16,577 nt of DNA from Candidatus Saccharimonadota bacterium (GTDB lineage Bacteria; Patescibacteriota; Saccharimonadia; CAILAD01; BJGX01): positions 1 to 16,577 of the forward strand of contig JACDEK010000011.1 of NCBI GenBank assembly GCA_013816445.1, written 5' to 3'. Positions within the stretch are counted from its first letter, which is position 1; every line of letters starts with the position of its first letter. The translations under genes and the position numbers were made by a program. Positions 1 through 5,678 of this stretch are shown here, piece after piece. The notes beneath the pieces are model-generated. The model ran no database searches, was not told where the DNA came from, and was given only the letters and a program-made list of their open reading frames with translations.

Positions 1-1028
1 TCATCTGACCGAGTGGCTTCTTCAAGGGTTGTATCGGCACTAAAACCACTAAAACCCGTGTTAATACTTCGCTGATTCGAGTCAAAGCCAGTAGCAACGA
101 GAGTAACACGAATGTCACCAGTCATATTTTCATCAATAACAGTACCAAAAATAATATTTGCTTCTGGGTCAACCGAGTCATGAACAAGCTTAGCAGCTTC
201 TTCTACTTCGTGCATACCCATATCACGCCCACCGGTAAAGTTGATTAATACCCCCTTTGCACCTGTAATTGAAACCTCTAAAAGAGGTGAGTCAATAGCC
301 TGCTTAACTGCATCAATTGCTCGAGTGTCACCCGAGCCTTGCCCAATCCCCATAAGTGCACTACCAGCATCATGCATAATAGATTTCACGTCAGCAAAAT
401 CTAAATTAACAATACCATTAATTGTAATAAGATCAGCAATACCCTGAACACCTTGCTTCAAAATATCATCAACTGCTCCAAAAGCATCTAGTAAAGAAGT
501 TTTACGGTCAATAACCTGCAATATTCGGTCATTGGGTACCACAATAAGAGTATCGACTTTATCTTTTATTTCTTCTATGCCTTGTTCTGATATCTTACGT
601 CGTCTATCACCTTCAAATGTGAAGGGCTTAGTCACGATAGCAACCGTTAGAGCACCGATTTCTTTAGCAATTCGCGCAACAACAGGTGTAGCACCAGAGC
701 CCGTACCACCACCCATACCTGTTGTAATAAAGACCATTTCAGAATTTTTTAATGCTTCATAGATTTCAGCTTCTGATTCTTCGGCGGCCATACGGCCAAT
801 TTCGGGGTTAGCTCCCGCTCCAAGACCTTTTGTAGCTTCTTTACCAATATGAACTTTTTTATTTGATTGTGAATAATGCAGTGCCTGGGCATCAGTGTTA
901 ATAGCAACAAAATCAATACCGCGCAGTTTTGACTGTACCATTCGATTTAGGGCGTTACCACCGCCGCCACCAATACCAACAACCTTAATACGCGCAAACG
1001 TTTCAATTTCTGGGAGTATTTCTGCCAT
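1..1028 (-). CDS. ftsZ: Cell division protein FtsZ (partial, C-terminus beyond left edge)
   Basis: Tubulin-like GTPase that polymerises into the cytokinetic ring at mid-cell. About 342 residues are present. The glycine-rich N-terminal nucleotide loop (VVGIGGGGGNALNRM) follows a very short N-terminus. The tubulin signature GMGGGTGSG lies at about residues 104-112, and the T7 synergy-loop motif NLDFAD, which completes the GTPase site of the neighbouring subunit, lies at 208-213. The last residues seen (..LEEATRSD) belong to the end of the globular domain or the start of the linker, so the linker and the C-terminal peptide that binds FtsA lie outside the window. The start ATG at 1028-1026 is supported by a strong Shine-Dalgarno GAGGAG (1039-1034) five bases upstream. 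It lies downstream of ftsA on the same strand but appears to be transcribed separately from its own promoter. The identification is very secure. Confidence 0.98.
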   Translation of the reverse strand, partial: MAEILPEIETFARIKVVGIGGGGGNALNRMVQSKLRGIDFVAINTDAQALHYSQSNKKVHIGKEATKGLGAGANPEIGRMAAEESEAEIYEALKNSEMVFITTGMGGGTGSGATPVVARIAKEIGALTVAIVTKPFTFEGDRRRKISEQGIEEIKDKVDTLIVVPNDRILQVIDRKTSLLDAFGAVDDILKQGVQGIADLITINGIVNLDFADVKSIMHDAGSALMGIGQGSGDTRAIDAVKQAIDSPLLEVSITGAKGVLINFTGGRDMGMHEVEEAAKLVHDSVDPEANIIFGTVIDENMTGDIRVTLVATGFDSNQRSINTGFSGFSADTTLEEATRSD

Positions 1029-1033
1029 ACTAT

Positions 1034-1039
1034 CTCCTC
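1034..1039 (-). promoter_or_regulatory. Strong ribosome-binding site of ftsZ
   Basis: GAGGAG read on the minus strand, five bases before the ftsZ ATG. It is among the best Shine-Dalgarno sequences in the window and contrasts with ftsA just upstream, which has none. Confidence 0.85.
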
Positions 1040-1063
1040 TTATATGTTACCAAAATAATTTCT

Positions 1064-1092
1064 AAAAAAGGCAGGCACGAGAACAGCCTGCC
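1064..1092 (-). terminator. Intrinsic terminator inside the ftsZ leader
   Basis: On the minus strand a perfect 7-bp GC-rich stem (GGCAGGC / GCCTGCC, arms 1092-1086 and 1076-1070) with a 9-nt loop is followed directly by six T (1069-1064). This is the classic intrinsic-terminator layout. It sits between the predicted ftsZ promoter and the ftsZ start codon (about 35 bases before the ATG), so it would cut ftsZ transcription unless bypassed. It may act as an attenuator, or as the end of a short RNA. Confidence 0.75.
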
Positions 1093-1145
1093 AGATAGGA
1101 TTTAATCCTTGCCACACACTCTTGTTATTCGCAAGAGATAATATA

Positions 1146-1174
1146 AGTATAGCTTTTCTTTGATAATAATACAA
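1146..1174 (-). promoter_or_regulatory. ftsZ promoter (sigma-70 type)
   Basis: Minus strand: -35 TTGTAT (1174-1169), 17-bp spacer, -10 TATACT (1151-1146); predicted start near 1139. It lies just downstream of the ftsA terminator, so ftsZ probably has its own transcript. Confidence 0.7.
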
Positions 1175-1246
1175 CATATTTGTTCGACTTTTTTTATAAA
1201 TACTTATGATTAAATAATGTGTTCAGTATTGAAAATAAATGTGTAC

Positions 1247-1276
1247 AAAAAAATACCACATGAAAATGGTATTTTT
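1247..1276 (-). terminator. Intrinsic terminator after ftsA
   Basis: Inverted repeat with 10-bp arms AAAAATACCA (1249-1258) and TGGTATTTTT (1267-1276) and an 8-nt loop. On the minus strand it ends in a run of seven T (1253-1247). It lies about 30 bases past the ftsA stop codon. The stem is AT-rich apart from a central three-base CCA/TGG core, so efficiency may be moderate. Confidence 0.7.
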
Positions 1277-1305
1277 AAAACTATATTTTAAAATAAAAGT
1301 TTATT

Positions 1306-2547
1306 TTACGGCATTAAACCTTTAAAGATTGATTTAATTTTTCCAATAATACCAGGAAGTGCCTGTCCTAATTTTCTATGAGAATGTGATGTTGGAGCTT
1401 CCATATCTAATAACATCAAACCAACTGCAGAAGTAAACAAAGGATCAGAAATTTTATCTGATATGCCTGTATAGCCAGTCACGCGACCAAGGTGCGTTGG
1501 AGTATTGAGTATGCTACGAGCAAAGTGAGTTAATTCTGGCATATTTGCGCCCCCGCCAGTAATAATTATGCCCGAACCAAGCGTTTCACCTCCTTCAAGA
1601 GCTTTTTGTAGTTGATCTTTCACCATAACAAAAATCTCTTCTAATCTGCTTGAAATAATTGTATCTATATCATATTGATAGACATTTCCAGCAGACCCGT
1701 ACTCTTCTAGGCTCAACTTATGGTTAGTTTTACCTTTTGGTTTGCGTGCCACGCCATGTTCAACCTTTAGTTTTTCAGCAACCTCAAGTGAGGTACGCAA
1801 TCCATATACCAAATCTTTCGTAATATGATTTGAACCCAAAGGCACAATGCCGGTAAATATAATTACTCCAGCAGAGTACACAACAATCCCAGTAGTCTCA
1901 GAGCCAAAGTGCACTACGGCAACACCCAAATCTTTCTGTTGATTACTAACAAGAGCCTTTGCAGCAGCTATTGGTGTAACAATGTGCTGATTAATTGCAA
2001 TTCCTGAACGAAAAACTGCATTATCAAGATTTTTTATTGCCGGCATTGCTCCAGCGATAATATGCGCATCCATTTCTAACTTAATTCCATGCATACCAAC
2101 AGGGTCAGTAACACCTCGCTGATCATCAACATGATAAGACTTTGGTATGACGCTAATTATTTGTCGATTAGCCTCTAGGTTCACTGCACTGGCGACTGCC
2201 TCAACGCGCGCTAAGTCTTCTGCTACAATTTCTCTATCTGCTCGTGCAACAGCAACTACTCCAGAGGTATTGGTACTTTGTACGTGAGCGCCATCGATAT
2301 TTATTGTTGCTCGCTCAATAGCCACACCACTCATGCGTTCAGCCTCTTCAAGAGCGGTTGTAATTGCACTTACTGTTTCTTCAACATCAGTCACAACCCC
2401 TCGCTTCAGGCCAGTCACAGGTGCAACACCGAGGCCAATAATACTCGGTGTAGCGAGGTCTTGTTGGTGTAAGCCGACGACACAAACAACTTTGCTTGTA
2501 CCGATGTCGAGCCCTACGAATGTTGCTTCGTGTTTTTGTGCTGCCAT
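1306..2547 (-). CDS. ftsA: Cell division protein FtsA
   Basis: Actin-like protein that tethers FtsZ filaments to the inner face of the membrane and recruits later divisome proteins. 413 residues, normal for the family. The phosphate-1 loop GLDIGTSK is at 12-19, the adenosine motif GIIITGGGANMPEL at 326-339, and an amphipathic, positively charged C-terminal helix (about 398-413, PGIIGKIKSIFKGLMP) fits the membrane-targeting sequence. The phosphate-2 loop (about 209-221) reads VAVVHFGSETTG: the usual Asp is His213 (codon CAC) and the Gly-rich stretch is degraded, so nucleotide hydrolysis may be altered. No Shine-Dalgarno precedes the ATG; a TATAAT -10 box ends 10 bases upstream, implying an almost leaderless mRNA. 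It follows map by 52 bases and ends before a terminator. The family call is secure. Confidence 0.96.
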   Translation of the reverse strand: MAAQKHEATFVGLDIGTSKVVCVVGLHQQDLATPSIIGLGVAPVTGLKRGVVTDVEETVSAITTALEEAERMSGVAIERATINIDGAHVQSTNTSGVVAVARADREIVAEDLARVEAVASAVNLEANRQIISVIPKSYHVDDQRGVTDPVGMHGIKLEMDAHIIAGAMPAIKNLDNAVFRSGIAINQHIVTPIAAAKALVSNQQKDLGVAVVHFGSETTGIVVYSAGVIIFTGIVPLGSNHITKDLVYGLRTSLEVAEKLKVEHGVARKPKGKTNHKLSLEEYGSAGNVYQYDIDTIISSRLEEIFVMVKDQLQKALEGGETLGSGIIITGGGANMPELTHFARSILNTPTHLGRVTGYTGISDKISDPLFTSAVGLMLLDMEAPTSHSHRKLGQALPGIIGKIKSIFKGLMP

Positions 2548-2557
2548 ATAGAATTGA

Positions 2558-2586
2558 ATTATACCGCTTTATGCCCTGTATTTCAA
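2558..2586 (-). promoter_or_regulatory. ftsA promoter giving a near-leaderless mRNA
   Basis: Minus strand: -35 TTGAAA (2586-2581), 17-bp spacer, perfect -10 TATAAT (2563-2558). The start is expected near 2551, only about 4 nt before the ftsA ATG at 2547. It lies entirely in the short gap after map, so ftsA can be transcribed independently of the rpsU operon. Confidence 0.8.
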
Positions 2587-2599
2587 TGAGTTGTCACTT

Positions 2600-3349
2600 C
2601 TATATCTGGGTTAGAATCTCAGCCCCATCTTGTGTAATAAGTACTGTATGTTCAAATTGAGCAGATAATGAATTATCAGATGTAACGTATGTCCAGTTAT
2701 CTGATGCTAAATCAGTATCATGTGTACCAAGACTGGCAATTGGTTCCAAAGCAATCGTCATACCGGCCTTTAACACGTCACCCGTTCCTTTAGTACCAAA
2801 ATTGGCGATGTAAGGCTCCTCGTTTAAAACATGCCCTACTCCGTGCCCCCCAAGTGTCTCTATTACCTTTAGATCACCTAGTATCAGTTGTTCTTCTATA
2901 GCAGCTCCAATGTCGCCCACTCGTACGCCATCTTTTAATACCCCAACACCAGCATCGAGAGCTCGCTGGGTGTAATCTAAAAGTCGCTGAGCATTCTTAT
3001 TAATTTTGCCAACGGGTACAGTAATAGCACTATCAGTAATCATACCTTTGTAATTAACACCAAAGTCGAGCCCTACAAGATCACCTTCTTGAATGATTTT
3101 ATCAGATGGTATCCCATGTACTATCTCGTCATTAACTGAGATACAGATACTAGCCGGGAAGTCTTGATAACCCAAAAAGGCTGCTTGAGCGCCACGAGAA
3201 TCTAGTTCTGCTACAGCAATCGCATCAATAGCAGCGGTCGTTATCCCAGCTACTGTCGCTTTTTTTAGAATCTGCAATATTTCAGCCAAAATTTTCCCAC
3301 TCTGGCGCATATGTATTATTTCTTCTGGAGTCTTTATACGTGTTCTCAT
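2600..3349 (-). CDS. map: Methionine aminopeptidase, type I
   Basis: Removes the initiator methionine from nascent proteins in the cytoplasm, downstream of the deformylase encoded in the same window. 249 residues, the minimal type I size with no N-terminal extension. The five metal ligands of the pita-bread fold are all visible: Asp95 (GLDFGVNY), Asp106 (MITDSA), His169 (LGGHGVGH), Glu202 (ALEPIA) and Glu233 (FEHTVL); His78 (NDEIVHGIP) matches the substrate-binding His. The ATG overlaps the stop of the upstream kinase gene as ATGA, implying translational coupling. Next to adk it preserves half of the adk-map pair that many bacteria keep in the spc ribosomal-protein operon, but no ribosomal-protein cluster is adjacent here apart from rpsU at the operon head. 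Confidence 0.97.
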   Translation of the reverse strand: MRTRIKTPEEIIHMRQSGKILAEILQILKKATVAGITTAAIDAIAVAELDSRGAQAAFLGYQDFPASICISVNDEIVHGIPSDKIIQEGDLVGLDFGVNYKGMITDSAITVPVGKINKNAQRLLDYTQRALDAGVGVLKDGVRVGDIGAAIEEQLILGDLKVIETLGGHGVGHVLNEEPYIANFGTKGTGDVLKAGMTIALEPIASLGTHDTDLASDNWTYVTSDNSLSAQFEHTVLITQDGAEILTQI

Positions 3350-3894
3350 ACTACTTTTATAACCTTTCTTATACGGTCTGCTACTTCTTCAACTGTACCA
3401 AGTCCATTTACTTCATCGAGTAAGTTGTGCTCGCGATAGTAATCAAGAACGGGCTCGGTTTCCTTAAAAAATACCTCCAGACGATTCTTAATGGTTTCAG
3501 GGGTATCATCAGCCCGGTTTCTCAGCTTTAAACGAGTATATACTTCGTCCTCAGGTAGTTCAAGATATAGTACCTGAACTAAATCTATTTTTAGCTTTTG
3601 ACACATACGTGACAATGCTCTGGCCTGATCTAAACTCCTAGGATACCCATCACTCAATAAGTGAGCATTTGTCAGCGAGTGATCTAATGCACTTAATACT
3701 ACCCCATCTACAACAGATTCATCCGCAAGTTGACCTGACTGCAATTCTTCTGCCAAATGTTTGTCATGCGCAGCAAGTTTTCTCACTTCATCACCAACGC
3801 GAATAACTGTTAGATGCTCTGATTTCTCAAGTAGAGCCGCCTGGGTATCTTTACCAGCCCCTGGCATACCCATAATAACAGCTAAATGCTTCAC
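3346..3894 (-). CDS. adk: Adenylate kinase-like nucleoside monophosphate kinase
   Basis: P-loop kinase expected to interconvert AMP, ADP and ATP, or a related monophosphate. 182 residues. The P-loop GMPGAGKDT lies at 9-17, where the usual last Gly of GKG is Asp. The monophosphate site RVGDEVRK is at 32-39 (adenylate kinases usually have TGD-x-LR), DGYPRSLDQA at 82-91 matches the DGFPR..QA motif, and the LID is short (RNRADD near 125-130) with no zinc-type insert. The start is GTG, overlapping the dgkA stop as GTGA; the P-loop begins eight residues later, as expected. It overlaps map by 4 nt. The family is secure; exact substrate specificity is less so because several signature positions differ, and it could be a divergent Adk or another NMP kinase. 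Confidence 0.85.
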   Translation of the reverse strand: MKHLAVIMGMPGAGKDTQAALLEKSEHLTVIRVGDEVRKLAAHDKHLAEELQSGQLADESVVDGVVLSALDHSLTNAHLLSDGYPRSLDQARALSRMCQKLKIDLVQVLYLELPEDEVYTRLKLRNRADDTPETIKNRLEVFFKETEPVLDYYREHNLLDEVNGLGTVEEVADRIRKVIKVV

Positions 3895-4259
3895 TTAATT
3901 AATCCATTCACTAATTCATACATTCTCGGTATAAATATAACACTAGCCACAATGACCGCGCCAATTGCTGTCACCAAAACTCCCGCAGCTGTCATATCTT
4001 TTATTAATTTTACTAGTTGATTGTTTTCTTGAGTGACAAGATCTAAAGTTTTCTCTATAGCGGTGTTTATTATCTCTGCAAAAAATACAAGCGTTATTGA
4101 TGTCACTACAAATAACCATTCTTCAAGACCAATACGCAACAAAATACTCATAATAAGCGCGAGTACAGCAAAGATAACGTGAATGCGCGCATTCCTTTCT
4201 GATCTGAGAACATATTTGAGCCCCTTAAAGGCATAACGAAAACTAGAAAAAGTTACCAT
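3891..4259 (-). CDS. dgkA: Undecaprenol/diacylglycerol kinase family membrane protein
   Basis: Small integral membrane kinase that phosphorylates undecaprenol (Gram-positive type) or diacylglycerol, feeding the lipid carrier used for peptidoglycan and other wall polymers. 122 residues with three hydrophobic helices at about 29-42, 48-66 and 90-111. The catalytic and Mg-binding surface motif is clear: FAEIINTAIEKTLDLV (60-75, Glu69 and Asp73), with Glu21 in the N-terminal amphipathic helix (SERNARIH) and KLIKDMTAAGVL before helix 3. The gene overlaps the end of ybeY by 7 nt and is overlapped by the kinase gene after it, so it belongs to the operon. With no sign of a phospholipid-turnover system here, undecaprenol is the more likely substrate, but the sequence alone does not decide this. 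Confidence 0.93.
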   Translation of the reverse strand: MVTFSSFRYAFKGLKYVLRSERNARIHVIFAVLALIMSILLRIGLEEWLFVVTSITLVFFAEIINTAIEKTLDLVTQENNQLVKLIKDMTAAGVLVTAIGAVIVASVIFIPRMYELVNGLIK

Positions 4260-4720
4260 GGCATTGTGTGATATATAAGCTTAAGTGACTTCATAATAGC
4301 ACTTTGAATGTCTTCAAAGCTAGCCTGTTCAGACTTTGTTTGATGATCAGCACCATTCAGATGCAGTAATCCGTGTGTTAAAAGCAATGCGACCTCAGAA
4401 GATATATTTGAACCATATTGATGAGCCTGTTCGATAGCTATAGGAGTACAAATTGCAATTTCACCAATTATTTCATCTTCTGTTCTGAGTATATCTTTTT
4501 TATATACAAAGCTTAGTACGTCTGTCGCATAATCATTACCAGCAAACTGTTTATTAATTCTCTGGCTGTCTGCTTTGTTTGTAAATGCGAGTGAAATAGT
4601 ACCTTTTAGTCGCCAATCTACGGCTTTTAAAACAGAGCTAAATACTTTTTGTAATAAGTCAGGAGTTACTTCGGCAGGTAACTCAGTCGCAAAGATTAGG
4701 GTGTTTGGCACAGTTGACAT
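4253..4720 (-). CDS. ybeY: Endoribonuclease YbeY (16S rRNA maturation)
   Basis: Single-strand endoribonuclease needed for 16S rRNA 3'-end maturation and ribosome quality control. 155 residues. The zinc-binding signature HGLLHLNGADH is complete (His116, His120, His126), preceded by the family motifs TDVLSF (66-71) and GEIAIC (86-91). The family position usually occupied by Tyr (GYDH) is Ala here (GADH). It overlaps dgkA by 7 nt and follows yqeY by 30 nt; the often adjacent phoH is absent. No convincing Shine-Dalgarno precedes the ATG. An AT-rich TATATA is close upstream but lacks a -35 partner, so translation may depend on the operon transcript. Confidence 0.95.
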   Translation of the reverse strand: MSTVPNTLIFATELPAEVTPDLLQKVFSSVLKAVDWRLKGTISLAFTNKADSQRINKQFAGNDYATDVLSFVYKKDILRTEDEIIGEIAICTPIAIEQAHQYGSNISSEVALLLTHGLLHLNGADHQTKSEQASFEDIQSAIMKSLKLIYHTMPW

Positions 4721-4750
4721 AGTAGTGTATATATTTAAGCTTGCGTATGC

Positions 4751-5200
4751 CTAGGTAAGAGCGGCTTTTACTTTAGTACTAACGGCGGCTCCGTCAGCAG
4801 CGCCAGCACTTTCTTTCATTATTCGCTGTATAACTTTACCCATATCAGCAAGGCTTGTGGCGCCAGTTTGTTTGATTGCTGACTCTACCAAAGCATCTAG
4901 CTCGCCATCACTGAGTTTTTCTGGTAGATAACTATCAAGAATTGTTAGCTCGGCCTGCTCTTCTTGAACTAAATCATTTCTATTGGCTTTAGAGTATTGA
5001 GTAATTGAATCTTGGCGCTTTTTTGCTTCTTTTTGTACTACTGCTAGTATTTCTTGAGGCGTCGCATCATGACCAACCTCAATTTCATAGTTCTTTAAGG
5101 CACTTTTAAGCAATCGGAGAACACTTAGCTTAATTTGATCACGAGTTTTTGCAGCAGTCTGCAGATCAGCTTCTAGTTCAGAGAGGTTTTGCAAGCTCAT
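4751..5200 (-). CDS. yqeY: YqeY / GatB-tail domain protein
   Basis: Belongs to the YqeY family, a helical domain also found at the C-terminus of GatB, the amidotransferase subunit that makes Gln-tRNA or Asn-tRNA. The free-standing protein is widely conserved, often beside rpsU, but its biochemical role is not settled. 149 residues, the full family length. Recognisable segments are LKSALKNYEIE (31-41), VVQKEAKKRQDSI (54-66), the conserved ILDSYLPEKLSD (near 87-98), DMGKVIQRIM, and a C-terminal AADGAAVSTKVK matching the family GRADG..VS..VK. The rpsU-yqeY order is a common bacterial neighbourhood and supports the call. It starts 11 nt after rpsU with only a weak AAAG-type ribosome-binding site. 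Confidence 0.93.
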   Translation of the reverse strand: MSLQNLSELEADLQTAAKTRDQIKLSVLRLLKSALKNYEIEVGHDATPQEILAVVQKEAKKRQDSITQYSKANRNDLVQEEQAELTILDSYLPEKLSDGELDALVESAIKQTGATSLADMGKVIQRIMKESAGAADGAAVSTKVKAALT

Positions 5201-5211
5201 ACAGGATCTTT

Positions 5212-5421
5212 CTAACGGATTCCCATTAGTTCTCGGGTCTTAGCTTCTTTACGTATACGCTTACGAATAGCGACTTCACGAGCTTCTCGTTTACTTATAG
5301 GTTTTTCAAAATACTTTTTCTTACGAGCTGTAGCTAAAATACCTGATTGTATGACTTTCTTATTAAAACGACGAACTAGATTTTCTGCTGATTCATCATC
5401 TTTACGAGTTACTTCTAACAC
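5212..5421 (-). CDS. rpsU: Ribosomal protein bS21
   Basis: Small basic protein of the 30S subunit that binds near the platform and 3' end of 16S rRNA and helps initiation. 69 residues, dense in Arg and Lys, with family segments ESAENLVRRFNKKV (10-23), a KKYFEKPISKREAR core (35-48) and a basic C-terminal helix ending in ELMGIR. The start is GTG (5421-5419), with an AAAGGA ribosome-binding site about 11 nt upstream, slightly far. It is the first gene of the operon running through yqeY, ybeY, dgkA and adk to map, with a good promoter and a hairpin-containing leader upstream. Confidence 0.96.
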   Translation of the reverse strand: MLEVTRKDDESAENLVRRFNKKVIQSGILATARKKKYFEKPISKREAREVAIRKRIRKEAKTRELMGIR

Positions 5422-5449
5422 TATGGTTATGTTCCTTTCGGTTCTTTTA

Positions 5450-5472
5450 AGTCTTTATCGCTGATAGAGACT
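5450..5472 (-). other. Hairpin in the rpsU leader
   Basis: Arms AGTCTCTATC and GATAAAGACT (minus strand) pair over 10 positions with a single C-A mismatch and a 3-nt AGC loop. It lies in the middle of the predicted 72-nt leader, before the ribosome-binding site. It is plausible as a binding site for a ribosomal protein (autoregulation) or as a transcript stabiliser; neither is shown. Confidence 0.45.
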
Positions 5473-5499
5473 ACTTACTGTTTACTTTATGATTGCATT

Positions 5500-5528
5500 A
5501 TTTTACCTTAATTTAGCTTAAAATACAA
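5500..5528 (-). promoter_or_regulatory. Promoter of the rpsU-yqeY-ybeY-dgkA-adk-map operon
   Basis: Minus strand: -35 TTGTAT (5528-5523), 17-bp spacer, -10 TAAAAT (5505-5500), predicted start near 5493 and a 72-nt leader. The -35 is identical to that of ftsZ. Confidence 0.7.
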
Positions 5529-5672
5529 CAACTTTTAATAGTATGTATAAAATATAATAATGGAGATAGTTAGGGCAAAGAAATGAAGGTGAAATTTTTG
5601 TATTCAGATTCATATTATATTTTACTTACATATAGGCTTTTTTTATCATAAAAGAATAAAATAGATGTTCTT
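5529..5672. other. AT-rich gap between recJ and the rpsU promoter
   Basis: About 145 bases with no convincing gene. It has several AT-rich -10-like strings on both strands and, at its recJ end, a long palindrome (separate entry). A 22-codon plus-strand ORF (5583-5651) is open but has no supporting signal. Confidence 0.5.
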
Positions 5673-5678
5673 TTATGA
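5646..5678. terminator. 11-bp inverted repeat overlapping the recJ stop codon
   Basis: Perfect arms TCATAAAAGAA (5646-5656) and TTCTTTTATGA (5668-5678) with an 11-nt loop; the right arm contains the recJ stop codon. The position fits a recJ transcription terminator, but on the minus strand the stem is followed by A-rich rather than T-rich sequence (the seven-T run at 5638-5644 is on plus), so it may instead be a 3'-end stabiliser. Confidence 0.4.

Larger units (their letters stand above)
1029..1139 (-). other. Structured 5' leader of ftsZ, candidate attenuator
   Basis: Predicted leader of about 111 nt, from a start near 1139 to the ftsZ ATG. In order on the minus strand it holds a 6-bp hairpin CTCTTG/CAAGAG (1137-1119, 7-nt loop), a short palindrome AGGATT-A-AATCCT (1109-1097), the terminator hairpin with T6 (1092-1064), and the Shine-Dalgarno. 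The segment GGCAAGG (1113-1107) could pair with CCTGCC in the 3' arm of the terminator (one bulged A), giving an alternative antiterminator fold that would exclude both the palindrome and the terminator. The hairpins are seen in the sequence; the regulatory role is inferred. Confidence 0.5.

Noticed and set aside
241..762. Plus-strand ORFs opposite ftsZ, and similar ORFs opposite ftsA, secD, secF, priA, def, fmt and infB
   Set aside because: Shadows of strongly supported genes; they encode no recognisable domain.
4728..4733. TATATA 7 nt before the ybeY ATG, resembling the leaderless genes
   Set aside because: No -35 or extended -10 accompanies it in an AT-rich stretch, and ybeY lies within a tight operon.
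5583..5651. 22-codon plus-strand ORF in the recJ-rpsU gap
   Set aside because: No Shine-Dalgarno, no -10 in the right place and AT-driven hydrophobic composition.
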